A DNA stretch of 56,328 nt from Sphingomonas sp. dw_22 (GTDB lineage Bacteria; Pseudomonadota; Alphaproteobacteria; Sphingomonadales; Sphingomonadaceae): contig NZ_JAAVVE010000026.1 in NCBI RefSeq assembly GCF_018449795.1, positions 1-56,328 on the forward strand. Direction: 5' to 3'. A program made the translations under genes and the position numbers. Under the pieces are notes generated by a model. That model did no database searches, was not told the DNA's origin, and saw nothing but the letters and a program-made list of their open reading frames with translations. This document shows, one piece after another, positions 17,048-26,872 of this stretch; position 1 is the first letter of the stretch, and each line of letters begins with the position of its first letter.

Positions 17048-18427
17048 ATGATGCCGCGCCTGAAGGGCCTCGCCACGCTGCTGGCGCTGTTGTGCCTGAC
17101 CAGCCTCGCCGCCCGGCCCGCCGCCGCGCAGTCCGTGCTGCGCGATGCCGAGACCGAGGCGCTGCTCAACGACATGGCCGGGCCGCTGTTCAAGGCGGCC
17201 GGCCTCTCGCCCGCCAATGCCAAGGTGGTGCTGATCCAGGACGGCTCGATCAACGCCTTCGTCGCGGGCGGGCAGATCGTCTATGTCCATTCGGGGCTGA
17301 TCGACGCGGCGGACAATGCCAACGAGGTCCAGGGCGTGATCGCGCACGAGATCGGCCATATCGTCGGCGGCCATGCCGTGTTCCAGAATGACGGCGGCTA
17401 CACCAATGTCTCGATCCTCAGCCTGCTGCTCGGCGTCGCGGCGATGGCGGCAGGCTCGCCCGAGGCCGGCACCGGCATATTGATGGCGGGCCAGCGCGCC
17501 GCGATCGGCAAATATCTGGCGTTCAGCCGCATCCAGGAATCCTCGGCCGACGCCGCCGGCACCAAGTTCCTCAACACCGCCGGGATCAGCGGCAAGGGCA
17601 TGCTCAGCTTCTTCGACAAGCTGACCGCGCAGATGCACCGCTACGGCTATTACACCACCGATCCCGAGGTCGATCCCTTCGCGCAGACCCACCCGATGTC
17701 GCCCGATCGCGTCGAGACGCTGAAGCACGATCTGCAAAGCTCGCCGAACTGGAGCAAGCCGCTCGACCTGGGGCTGGAGGTCCGCTTCAAGCGCGTCCAG
17801 GCCAAGTTGCGCGGTTATGTCAACGAACCCGAAGTGACACTGCGCATCTATCCCAAGACCGACAATTCGGTGCCCGCCCATTATGCCCGCGCCTATGCCT
17901 ATCACAAATCGGGCTATCCCGATCAGGCGGCGGCGGAGACGGCGGCGCTGGTCAAGTCCGCGCCCGAGGATCCCTATTTCCTCGAGCTCGAAGGGCAGAT
18001 CCTGCTCGAATCGGGCAAGCCGGCCGAGGCGCTGGCGCCCTTACGCGAAGCGACCGCGCGCTCGAACAACCAGCCGCTGATCGCCACCACCTTCGGCCAC
18101 GCGCTGATCGCGACCGAGGACAAGGCCAATCTCGACGAAGCCGAGCGCATCCTGCGCCAGGCGGTGGCGCGCGATGACGAGAATCCCTTCGCCTGGTTCA
18201 ACCTGGGCACCGTCTATGAGCGCAAGGGCGACGAGCCGCGCACCGCGCTCGCCACTGCCGAGCGCGCCAGCCTGATGGGCGATGCCCGCACCGCCCTGGT
18301 CAGCGCCCGTGCCGCCATGGCCGGCCTGCCGCAGGGCTCGTCGGACTGGATCCGCGCGCAGGACATCCAGATGGTCTCGCAGACCGCGGTCGACGAAGAC
18401 AAGCGCAAGGGACGCGGACGCAACTGA
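17048..18427 (+). CDS. M48 family metalloprotease with TPR repeats (BepA-like)
   Basis: A periplasmic zinc protease that probably acts in outer-membrane protein quality control. The 459-residue protein begins with a clear signal peptide ending near AAAQ. The M48 motif HEIGH sits in VIAHEIGHIVGGH (about 99-111), and the third ligand is in RIQESSADAAG. The C-terminal half is alpha-helical with TPR-like repeats (HYARAYAYHKSGYPDQAAAE; PFAWFNLGTVYERKGD). The start follows AAGGAGTCTTGAGTCG; two ATG codons are adjacent. It is followed one base later by a DsbA-like gene. Confidence 0.9.
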   Translation: MMPRLKGLATLLALLCLTSLAARPAAAQSVLRDAETEALLNDMAGPLFKAAGLSPANAKVVLIQDGSINAFVAGGQIVYVHSGLIDAADNANEVQGVIAHEIGHIVGGHAVFQNDGGYTNVSILSLLLGVAAMAAGSPEAGTGILMAGQRAAIGKYLAFSRIQESSADAAGTKFLNTAGISGKGMLSFFDKLTAQMHRYGYYTTDPEVDPFAQTHPMSPDRVETLKHDLQSSPNWSKPLDLGLEVRFKRVQAKLRGYVNEPEVTLRIYPKTDNSVPAHYARAYAYHKSGYPDQAAAETAALVKSAPEDPYFLELEGQILLESGKPAEALAPLREATARSNNQPLIATTFGHALIATEDKANLDEAERILRQAVARDDENPFAWFNLGTVYERKGDEPRTALATAERASLMGDARTALVSARAAMAGLPQGSSDWIRAQDIQMVSQTAVDEDKRKGRGRN

Positions 18428-18428
18428 A

Positions 18429-19202
18429 ATGAGCAACCGGCTTCTCCGCAATCCGCTGGCGCTGGCCGGCGCCCTTGTCGTGTCGGCGCTGCTCGGCGCG
18501 CTGATCTTCGCCGCCATCCAGGCGGCGTTCCCGGGCGTGGCCGGCGATCGCGCGAAGATCGAGACGGTGGTGCGCAACTATATCCTCGACCACCCCGAGA
18601 TCCTGCCCGAGGCGATGAACCGCCTTCAGGATCGCGAGACGCAGCGGCTGCAAAAGGCGCAGGACGATGCGCAGAAGGTCGTGCCGCAGAATCTCGCGGC
18701 GCTGGGCACGCCCTATGCCGGCGCCTGGGCAGGCAATCCGAAGGGCGACGTCACCATCGTCGCCTTCATGGACTATGCCTGCGGCTATTGCCGCGCCAGC
18801 CTGCCCGGCATCGACGAACTGCTGGCGAAGGATCCCAACGTCCGCATCGTCTATCGCGAATATCCGGTGCTGGGGGAGGAGAGCGTCGTCGCCGCGCACT
18901 GGGCGCTCGCCGCGGCCGAGCAGGGCAAGTTCCGCGCCTTCCACGACGCGCTCTATGCCGCCGGGCCGAGTGCGGAGGGCATCGCCGCCGCCGCCGGCAA
19001 GGCCGGGCTCGACAAGGCGCTGGCCGAGAAGTCGGTCAAGTCGCAGGCGGTGCAGAACGAGATCGTCAGCAATCGCAAGCTCGGCGCGAAGCTGGTGATG
19101 AACGGCACGCCGAGCTGGGTGATCGGCGGCCAGATCCTCTATGGCGCGCGCGATTATGCGGGGCTGGCAGAGGCCGTGGCCGCCGCGCGCAAGGGCAAAT
19201 AG
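18429..19202 (+). CDS. DsbA-family thiol-disulfide oxidoreductase, membrane anchored
   Basis: A 257-residue protein with an N-terminal anchor (about 10-34), a short helical region typical of the Com1/ScsC-like group (KIETVVRNYILDHPEILPEAM), and a thioredoxin fold carrying CGYC (118-121) in FMDYACGYCRASLPG. The cis-proline loop is MNGTPSWVIGGQ. It should act in the periplasm on protein disulfides. It is separated from the M48 protease gene by one base, so the two are probably co-transcribed for envelope protein folding and clean-up. Confidence 0.88.
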   Translation: MSNRLLRNPLALAGALVVSALLGALIFAAIQAAFPGVAGDRAKIETVVRNYILDHPEILPEAMNRLQDRETQRLQKAQDDAQKVVPQNLAALGTPYAGAWAGNPKGDVTIVAFMDYACGYCRASLPGIDELLAKDPNVRIVYREYPVLGEESVVAAHWALAAAEQGKFRAFHDALYAAGPSAEGIAAAAGKAGLDKALAEKSVKSQAVQNEIVSNRKLGAKLVMNGTPSWVIGGQILYGARDYAGLAEAVAAARKGK

Positions 19203-19270
19203 CCGCCTGCGGGTTGCCGATCCAGGGGTGCATCCTTACGTAACGGTTCCGTTCCGGCCAAAGGTTCCCC

Positions 19271-20217
<947 letters not shown>

Positions 20218-20221
<4 letters not shown>

Positions 20222-20988
20222 CCGGCATCAATTTCCACGGCATCTGGGCGATCTACCGGTTCGAGATGGCGCGCACGCTGCGCACGCTCTGGCAGTCGGT
20301 CGTCACGCCGGTGATTACCACCTCGCTCTATTTCATCGTCTTCGGCGGCGCGATCGGCAGCCGCATCCACAATATCGGCGACGTGAATTACGGCAGCTTC
20401 CTGGTGCCGGGGCTTATCATGCTGTCGCTGCTCACTCAGAGCATCGCCAACGCGTCGATCGGCATCTACTTCCCTAAATTCACCGGCACCGTGTTCGAGC
20501 TGCTCTCGGCGCCGATCTCCGCAGTCGAGATGGTGGTCGGCTTTGTCGGCGCGGCGGCGACCAAATCGGTGGTGATCGGCCTGATCATCCTGGCGACTTC
20601 GGCGCTGTTCGTGCCGCTCAGGATCGATCATCCGGTGGCGATGATCGCCTTCCTGCTGCTGACCTCGATCACCTTCAGCATGTTCGGCTTCATCATCGGC
20701 ATCTGGGCCAAGGGCTTCGAGCAGCTCAATATCGTGCCGGCGCTGCTGGTGACGCCGCTCACCTTCCTCGGGGGAGCCTTCTATTCGATCGATATGCTGC
20801 CCCAGCCCTGGCACACGATCAGCCTGTTCAACCCGGTCGTCTATCTGGTGAGCGGCTTCCGCTGGAGCTTCTTCGGCAAGGGCGATGTCGACATCGCCTG
20901 GAGCCTGGGGATCACCGGCGTCTTCCTGGTCCTGTGCCTGGGGTTGATCGTCGCGATCTTTCGGACGGGGTATCGGCTGAAGAGCTGA
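20218..20988 (+). CDS. ABC-2 type transporter permease (YadH-like)
   Basis: A 256-residue inner-membrane protein with six predicted membrane segments. The ABC-2 permease motifs [12 protein letters not shown] and [36 protein letters not shown] match the family. It pairs with the ATPase encoded just upstream (4-bp overlap, ATGA). The two form a complete half-transporter pair of the YadGH type; the cargo is unknown. Confidence 0.92.
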
Positions 20989-21340
20989 GCGGATCGACAT
21001 TCGCGCGGAGGGGGGAACCACGAACCCCCATCGTCACCCCGGCCGAAGTGCCGGGGTCCACTCCTCCGCGAGCGAGCCCCTCACGCCTCCAGCTTCTCTC
21101 CCAGCCGCCTGGTGGACCCCGGTACAAGGGGTGACGGACTGAAGGATTGGCGATGCGCGTCGATGGAAAGGGGGGCTTGGAATGTAGGATTTCGCCTGCA
21201 ATCCTCCGGCCGGCTCTTTCTCATTATCGGCAAAGACGCGAGTCGGAAGGGAAAATACCCCCCGAATCGGGTCAAATGAGTCAACCGGCGGCAGTCAATC
21301 GCGGCGCGGTCGCACCCCGATCGCGCGACCGCTGAAAAAA
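20989..21340. other. Intergenic region after the ABC exporter
   Basis: It holds repeat B (21031-21135). It also has the minus-strand copy of a 19-base motif (GCCGGTTGACTCATTTGAC read on the minus strand, 21271-21289), which recurs at 46661-46679. A 7-bp stem (GCGGTCG 21306-21312, CGACCGC 21326-21332) sits near the end of the convergent hydrolase gene. No gene is supported. Confidence 0.6.
21031..21135. repeat. Palindromic repeat family B, copy 1
   Basis: Starts GTCACCCCGGCCGAAGTGCC and ends with an inverted, partly degenerate version (GTGGACCCCGGTACAAGGGGTGAC without a perfect match). Between them is CTCCTCCGCGAGCGAGCCCC and a CCAGCC segment. A second copy lies at 36005-36116 in the opposite orientation. 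Confidence 0.85.
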
Positions 21341-23194
21341 TTATCGCACCACCGGCAGCACCACCGCCGAGCCTGAACACACTTTCTGCGTCGCCTTCAC
21401 ATAATCGTCCGGCTTGGCCTTGTAGATGTTCGGCACGAACTTCTGCGGATTGCGGTCGATCACCGGGAACCAGCTCGACTGGACCTGGACCATCAGCCTA
21501 TGGCCCTTCTTGAAGACATGGTCGTGATCGCGCAGCGGCACGTCCCAAGCCGTCACCTGGCCCGGCACCAGCGGCGTCGCCTTCTCGAACGATTGGAGAT
21601 AGCGGCCGCGGCGGACCTCCATCGCGATCGGCAGCTCGTATCCGTTCAGCGACTTGGCATAGGCGCCGAGCTGGCGCGCGGGCTGCTCGTAATCCTCGGG
21701 GAAGACGTCGATCAGCTTGACGATGAAATCGCTGTCGGTGCCGCTGGTCGATGCCATCAGCTTGGCGGCGACATTGCCGGTGATCGTCAGGTCCGCGTCG
21801 AGCGGCGTGCTGACATAGCTGAGCACGTCGGGCCGGTCGTCGACGAAGCGCTGGTCCTCCGCCTCCCACCAGCGCCAGTCGGGCGTCGCATAGGTGGCGG
21901 ACATCGGATGCGGGCGGAACGGCACCGGGCGGGCCGGATCGGAGACATAGTCGCGGCACGCCTCGCCCGCCGCCGGGGCGTCGAAGCGCAGGCTGCCGTC
22001 GGCGTGGAGGTACAGGCTGGTCGCCTTGGCCTCGGGCAGCGGATATCTGGCATAGGTCTTCCACTGCCAGGAACCCGACTGGAAGCTCTTGAGCGCATAG
22101 TCCGGCTTGGCGCCCTTGCCGTGGAGCCAATAGGCGAAGAACGGCGCCTCCACCTGCTCCATGAATTGGGTGCCGCTGTCGACGCCGAACGGGATGCGGC
22201 CGAGTGCGTTGGCGGGCGAATGCCAGGTGCCGTGCGCCCAGGGGCCGGCGACCATCAGCGCCAGGCCCTTGGGATCGTCCTGCTTCTGCTTGGCGAAGAT
22301 CTGCCAGCTTCCCCAGGGATCCTCCTGGTCCCAATAGCCCGCGACGTTCAGCGTCGGGACGGTGGTGCGCTTCAGCGTGTCGGACCAGCGCTGCTTCTTC
22401 CAGTGATCGTCATAATCGGGATGGTCGATCATCTCCTGGTAGCGTGGCGCGCCGCCCTTCAGATATTTCGCCTCGATATCGGCGGGCGATCCGGCCTCCA
22501 GGAACCATTGATAGGTGTCGAACCGGTCATAGGGGAATTGCCAATTGTCCTTCGCCATCTGCAGGCTGGAGACCCAGTCGGTCGCATAGCTGAGCCGCAT
22601 CGCGCCGTATCGGTGCAGATCGTCGCTCATCCAGTAATCGATCCACGCGGCCTGCGGGCTTACGGCTTTCAGCGCCGGATGTGGCCGGGCGAGCGCCACC
22701 GCGGCGGCGAAGCCGGGATAGGATACGCCCATCATGCCGACCTTGCCGTTGTTCGATTTCACGTTCTTCACCAGCCAGTCGATCGAATCATAGGCGTCGG
22801 TCGATTCGTCGGTCGCGCCCTTGCCGGTCCGGATCTCGGTCGAGAGAGTGAAGGGACCACCTTCGGAAGTGAAGCGGCCGCGCATGTCCTGGCTGACGAA
22901 GATATAGCCGTCCTTCGCCAGCGCCGCCCAGCTCGGCGGCGTCACCCGCGGCGCCTGGCTCTGCGTGCCATAGGGCGTGCGGCTGAACAGGATCGGCAGC
23001 GGCCCGGCCTGGTTCTTCGGGCGCAGGATCACGGTGTGGAGCTTGGCCCCGTCCCGCATCGGGATCATCGCTTCCTCGACGGTGAAGGGCGATCCGTCCG
23101 CCGTGACGACGACCTGGTCCTGCCGGGCCAGGGCCGATGCGAGCGGCAGCATGGCGGCGCCCAGCGCCAGAACAATCGACATCCGCTTCGTCAT
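21341..23194 (-). CDS. CocE/NonD family hydrolase (alpha-amino acid ester hydrolase-like)
   Basis: An exported serine hydrolase of 617 residues. The signal peptide ends near ALARQ. The alpha/beta-hydrolase nucleophile is in GMMGVSYPGF; the Asp and His of the triad probably lie in AGYWDQEDPWGSW and GPWAHGTWHSP. The C-terminal part is the jelly-roll X-Pro dipeptidyl-peptidase domain (SYVSTPLDADLTITGNVAAKL). Family members cleave acyl or amino-acid esters and beta-lactam precursors. The natural substrate here is unknown. It is monocistronic. Confidence 0.88.
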   Translation of the reverse strand: MTKRMSIVLALGAAMLPLASALARQDQVVVTADGSPFTVEEAMIPMRDGAKLHTVILRPKNQAGPLPILFSRTPYGTQSQAPRVTPPSWAALAKDGYIFVSQDMRGRFTSEGGPFTLSTEIRTGKGATDESTDAYDSIDWLVKNVKSNNGKVGMMGVSYPGFAAAVALARPHPALKAVSPQAAWIDYWMSDDLHRYGAMRLSYATDWVSSLQMAKDNWQFPYDRFDTYQWFLEAGSPADIEAKYLKGGAPRYQEMIDHPDYDDHWKKQRWSDTLKRTTVPTLNVAGYWDQEDPWGSWQIFAKQKQDDPKGLALMVAGPWAHGTWHSPANALGRIPFGVDSGTQFMEQVEAPFFAYWLHGKGAKPDYALKSFQSGSWQWKTYARYPLPEAKATSLYLHADGSLRFDAPAAGEACRDYVSDPARPVPFRPHPMSATYATPDWRWWEAEDQRFVDDRPDVLSYVSTPLDADLTITGNVAAKLMASTSGTDSDFIVKLIDVFPEDYEQPARQLGAYAKSLNGYELPIAMEVRRGRYLQSFEKATPLVPGQVTAWDVPLRDHDHVFKKGHRLMVQVQSSWFPVIDRNPQKFVPNIYKAKPDDYVKATQKVCSGSAVVLPVVR

Positions 23195-23245
23195 GCGAGC
23201 CCTCCTCCGGTTTGGTGCGGACTAGAATGGGCCTCGCGCCGGCTG

Positions 23246-23983
23246 TCAATCGGCTCGGCGCATGGCCAGCGCCTTGGCGGCGGGGCGCAGGATCAGTCCG
23301 TTCAGGTTGAGCAGCAGATGCAGCAGGATCGGCAGCGCCAGACCGCCCGAGGCGAGATAGGCGAAGGCGAACATGCCGCCGAGCAGCGTGGTGAGCACCA
23401 CGCCCAGCCAGCCCTGATAGCGGTGCATCGCCCCGAAGATCAGCGCGGTCGCGGCGAAGGCGATCCAGGGAGCCGCGCCCAGCAGCGCGAACAGCAGCGG
23501 GAGGTAGAGCCGGAAACAGACTTCCTCGGTCACTGCGGCATTGGCGCCGAGCAGCGCGACGCGCAGCGCCTCGGCGGGGTTGTGGGGGATCATCGCGTCG
23601 ATGTCGAGCGCCTTGGGCGGCCGGGCGGGCCCGCGCCGCCGCGCCGCCAGCACCCCGCCGATCGCGCCGCCCGCCAGCACCGCGCCGATGAGCGCGCCGA
23701 CGAAGCTCGCCGACATGTCGCCGACCTCGGGCATGTCGGCGGCGGCCGGGGCGAACTCGGCCGGGAAGGTCCAGAGCGCATCGATCCGCCCAAGCAGGGC
23801 TAGCCCGACCAGCGGCATGCCGAGAAAATAGGCCAGCGCCTTGACCGTCCAGCGCAGGAAGACGCGCTGGCGCGTCCGGGTATCGGCGATGGCCTTGAAC
23901 CGCGCGAAGACCCTCGCGTCGTGCCGGACGAAATGCGCGCATGCACCCAGCGCCACCGCGAGGAGCAGCGCGGGCAGCAGCAT
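23246..23983 (-). CDS. CPBP family intramembrane metalloprotease
   Basis: This 245-residue membrane protein has several hydrophobic segments and the CPBP/Abi signature: TEEVCFRLYLP (EExxxR), FGAMHRYQGW and HLLLNLNGL. The family includes Rce1-like CAAX proteases and bacteriocin self-immunity proteins; the bacterial substrates are mostly unknown. The ATG touches the glpX stop (TGATG), so the two are translationally coupled. Many alphaproteobacteria have recJ in this position. Confidence 0.85.
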   Translation of the reverse strand: MLLPALLLAVALGACAHFVRHDARVFARFKAIADTRTRQRVFLRWTVKALAYFLGMPLVGLALLGRIDALWTFPAEFAPAAADMPEVGDMSASFVGALIGAVLAGGAIGGVLAARRRGPARPPKALDIDAMIPHNPAEALRVALLGANAAVTEEVCFRLYLPLLFALLGAAPWIAFAATALIFGAMHRYQGWLGVVLTTLLGGMFAFAYLASGGLALPILLHLLLNLNGLILRPAAKALAMRRAD

Positions 23984-24954
23984 CAGCCGATCCGGTGCTC
24001 GCCCTTCACCCAGCGCACCGTGCCCGAGCTGGCGCGCATCACCACGCTTTCGGTGGTCATCTTGCCCTTCACCCGCTTGACGCCCTGGAGCAGCGAGCCG
24101 TCGGTCACGCCGGTCGCGGCGAAGATGCAGTCGCCCTTGGCGAGCTCGGTCAGGTCATAGATCTTGTCGAGATCCTCGATGCCCCATTTGCGGGCGCGGG
24201 CGCGCTCATCGTCGTTGCGGAACACCAGCCGGCCCTTGAACTGGCCGCCGACGCAGCGCAGCGCCGCACAGGCCAGCACGCCCTCCGGCGCGCCGCCCGA
24301 GCCCATATACACGTCGATCGTCGTGTCGGGATCGGTCGTCGCGATCACGCCGGCGACGTCGCCGTCGCCGATCAGCATCACGCCGCAGCCGATCGCGCGC
24401 AGCTCGGCGATCAGCGCCTCGTGGCGCGGGCGATCGAGCACGCAGGCGATGATCTCGTGCGGCTCGACGCCCTTGGCGGCGGCGATCGCATGCACGTTCT
24501 CGGTCGCCGACCGGTTCAGGTCGATCACGCCTTCGGGATAGCCGGGGCCGACCGCGATCTTGTCCATATAGACGTCGGGGGCGTTGAGCAGGCAGCCCTC
24601 CTCTGCCACCGCAAGCACCGCCAGCGCGTTCGGGCCGGCCTTGGCGGTGATCGTCGTGCCTTCGAGCGGATCGAGGGCGATATCGATCTTCGGCCCCTTG
24701 CCCTGCGCGGCGCCGACCTTCTCGCCGATGAACAGCATCGGCGCCTCGTCGCGCTCGCCCTCGCCGATCACCACGGTCCCGTCGAGCCAGAGCTTGTTGA
24801 GCGCATCGCGCATCGCTTCGACCGCGGCATGGTCCGCCGCCTTCTCGTCGCCGCGCCCGACCAGCGTGGAGGCGGCGATCGCCGCGGCTTCGGTCACACG
24901 CACCATCTCGAGCACGAGGACGCGATCGAGCATGTGGCTGGCGGTCTGCTGCAT
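23983..24954 (-). CDS. glpX: Class II fructose-1,6-bisphosphatase
   Basis: It dephosphorylates fructose-1,6-bisphosphate in gluconeogenesis. The 323-residue protein shows the GlpX blocks GTVVIGEGERDEAPML, IDIALDPLEGTTI, DVYMGSGGAPEGVLACAALR and ATGVTDGSLLQGV, with the acidic metal ligands in place. It normally sits right after the homoserine dehydrogenase gene in alphaproteobacteria; here a small opposite-strand gene lies between them. Confidence 0.95.
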   Translation of the reverse strand: MQQTASHMLDRVLVLEMVRVTEAAAIAASTLVGRGDEKAADHAAVEAMRDALNKLWLDGTVVIGEGERDEAPMLFIGEKVGAAQGKGPKIDIALDPLEGTTITAKAGPNALAVLAVAEEGCLLNAPDVYMDKIAVGPGYPEGVIDLNRSATENVHAIAAAKGVEPHEIIACVLDRPRHEALIAELRAIGCGVMLIGDGDVAGVIATTDPDTTIDVYMGSGGAPEGVLACAALRCVGGQFKGRLVFRNDDERARARKWGIEDLDKIYDLTELAKGDCIFAATGVTDGSLLQGVKRVKGKMTTESVVMRASSGTVRWVKGEHRIG

Positions 24955-25094
24955 GTGTGGAAAGCCTCTATGATTTTGTCGCGGCGATAAGCGGCGAGCC
25001 CGCCCCTGTCGACCATGCTAACGTTGTCATGTCTTTCCCATTTTCGCCACATCGTTGCGCTAACGGGTTGAAACTCACGATCGGGGACGAGCCC

Positions 25095-25454
25095 ATGCTG
25101 CTGCCGGTGCTTCTGCTGCTTGTCCAGGATGCTTCGCTGGACAGCGCGATTCGGGAATATCGCGAGAAGAGCCGGGCCGACGTGCCGTGCACCCGCACCG
25201 TGGACGACAACGAGATCGTCGTATGCGCCCGGCGCGATGCGGATCGCTATCGCGTGCCGCTGGTGACGAACAGCGCGGGGCGCGAGGCTTCGGGCGAGCG
25301 GCTGAAGACATTGCTCAGCCCCGATGCGGCAGGCTTCGTGGCGTGCGGCAAGGGGGCGTTCATGGCCAAATGCGGCTCGGTGGGCGTGGGCGTCACCGTA
25401 GACGGCGGCGGCGGCACGCACGCCTCCACCGCATACCGTCCGTTAGCGCCGTAA
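25095..25454 (+). CDS. Small exported protein of unknown function
   Basis: I do not recognise this 119-residue protein. It begins MLLPVLLLLVQDASLDSAIR, a short hydrophobic start that may be a signal. It has four cysteines (in DVPCTRT, IVVCARR, FVACGKG, AKCGSV), which suggests disulfides outside the cytoplasm, and a Gly-rich end (GVGVTVDGGGGTHAST). The segment VDDNEIVVCARRDADRYRVP recalls short secreted proteins common in sphingomonads. It is on the plus strand between glpX and hom and ends five bases before the hom stop. Confidence 0.65.
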   Translation: MLLPVLLLLVQDASLDSAIREYREKSRADVPCTRTVDDNEIVVCARRDADRYRVPLVTNSAGREASGERLKTLLSPDAAGFVACGKGAFMAKCGSVGVGVTVDGGGGTHASTAYRPLAP

Positions 25455-25459
25455 CGAAC

Positions 25460-26752
25460 CTAGTCCGCCAGGATGTGCATCCACATCGGCTCGCCGGCCA
25501 GGCTGGACGAGCCGCGCAGCTTCTCCAGCGCCTGGGCGACGCTGCGCTCGGGGCCTTCATGGGTGACGATCACGACGAGGACGCTGCCGTCGGGCATCAC
25601 GCCACGCTGGATCAGGCTCTCGATCGAGACGCCGGCATCGCGCATCGCCGCGGCGATCTCGGCCAGCACGCCGACCTTGTCGACCACGGTGAAGCGGACA
25701 TAGGCGCGGCCCAGGCGCTCGCCGCTGTCGGCGGCGGGCTGGGCGGCGAGCGCATCGGCGGGCATCGCATAGGGCGGGCCGAACTCGCCGCGGGCGATGT
25801 CGATCAGGTCGGCGACCACGGCGCTCGCGGTCGGCCCATCGCCGGCGCCGGCGCCCTGGAACAGCAGCCGGCCGACGAAATTGCCCTCGGCGACGACGGC
25901 GTTGGTCGATCCGATGACATGGGCGAGCGGATGGCTGACCGGCACGAGATGCGGGTGGACGCGCTGGAACAGCCCGTGCGGCCCCGCATCGGCGACGCCG
26001 AGCAGGCGGACGCGATAGCCGAGCGCCGCCGCCTCGGCGATGTCGGCCGCGATGACGTGGCGGATGCCGGCGGCCTTGAGGTCGTCGAACGCGGGCTGGG
26101 TGCCGAAGGCGAGGCTGGCGAGGATCGAGAGCTTGTGTGCCGCGTCGATCCCGTCGATGTCGAAGCTGGGATCGGCTTCGGCATAGCCCAGGCGCTGGGC
26201 TTCCTCGAGGATGTCGGCGAAGTCGCGGCCCTCGGCCTCCATCTTCGACAGGATGAAATTGCAGGTGCCGTTGAGGATGCCGTAGACGCGAGCGATCACG
26301 TTCGCCGCGGCGCCTTCACGCAGGCCCTTGATGACGGGCACGCCGCCCGCGACGGCGGCCTCGAACTTGAGCGCCACCTGTGCCGCCTCGGCCGCCCGGG
26401 CCAGCTCCAGCCCGTGATGCGCGATCATCGCCTTGTTGGCGGTGACGAAGCCCTTGCCGGCTGCGAGGGTCGAGCGGGCGAGGGCGAGCGCGGGGCCGTC
26501 CGATCCGCCGATCAGCTCGACCACCACATCGGCCTTCGAATGGCGCGCGAGCTCGGCGGGATCGTCCACCCAGTCGAAGCGGGAGAGATCGACGCCGCGA
26601 TCCTTGGTGCGGTCGCGCGCCGAGACCGCGACGATCTCGATCGGCCGGCCGGCACGCCGCGCGATCAGCTCGCCGTTCGCATCGAGCACGCGGATCACGC
26701 CGCCGCCCACGGTGCCAAGGCCAGCCAATGCTACGCGAAGCGGTTCGGTCAT
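25460..26752 (-). CDS. hom: Homoserine dehydrogenase
   Basis: It reduces aspartate semialdehyde to homoserine on the path to threonine, methionine and isoleucine. The 430-residue protein has the NAD(P)-binding motif GLGTVGGGV (about 11-19), VTANKAMIA, the catalytic region GILNGTCNFILSKM and AQRLGYAEADPSFDIDGIDAAHK, and a C-terminal ACT domain (VRFTVVDKVGVLAEIAAAMRDAGVSIESLIQ) that usually gives threonine feedback. Confidence 0.95.
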   Translation of the reverse strand: MTEPLRVALAGLGTVGGGVIRVLDANGELIARRAGRPIEIVAVSARDRTKDRGVDLSRFDWVDDPAELARHSKADVVVELIGGSDGPALALARSTLAAGKGFVTANKAMIAHHGLELARAAEAAQVALKFEAAVAGGVPVIKGLREGAAANVIARVYGILNGTCNFILSKMEAEGRDFADILEEAQRLGYAEADPSFDIDGIDAAHKLSILASLAFGTQPAFDDLKAAGIRHVIAADIAEAAALGYRVRLLGVADAGPHGLFQRVHPHLVPVSHPLAHVIGSTNAVVAEGNFVGRLLFQGAGAGDGPTASAVVADLIDIARGEFGPPYAMPADALAAQPAADSGERLGRAYVRFTVVDKVGVLAEIAAAMRDAGVSIESLIQRGVMPDGSVLVVIVTHEGPERSVAQALEKLRGSSSLAGEPMWMHILAD

Positions 26753-26763
26753 TCGGTCCTCAT

Positions 26764-26843
26764 TGAACTTGTTTCAGTATCCAGCGTGCGGCAGGCGCCG
26801 CGACATCGGCCCTTGCTGCACATTGGACCCTGAAACAAGTTCA
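26764..26843. repeat. Palindromic repeat family C
   Basis: A perfect 14-bp inverted pair, TGAACTTGTTTCAG (26764-26777) and CTGAAACAAGTTCA (26830-26843), encloses a 52-base GC-rich loop. It lies upstream of hom and downstream of the oxygenase gene, both on the minus strand. A similar motif is common in sphingomonad intergenic regions as I recall. It may act as a hairpin in the mRNA or simply be a mobile repeat. Confidence 0.85.
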
Positions 26844-26872
26844 GGGTGACGATAGAATTTCGATCGACGGAC

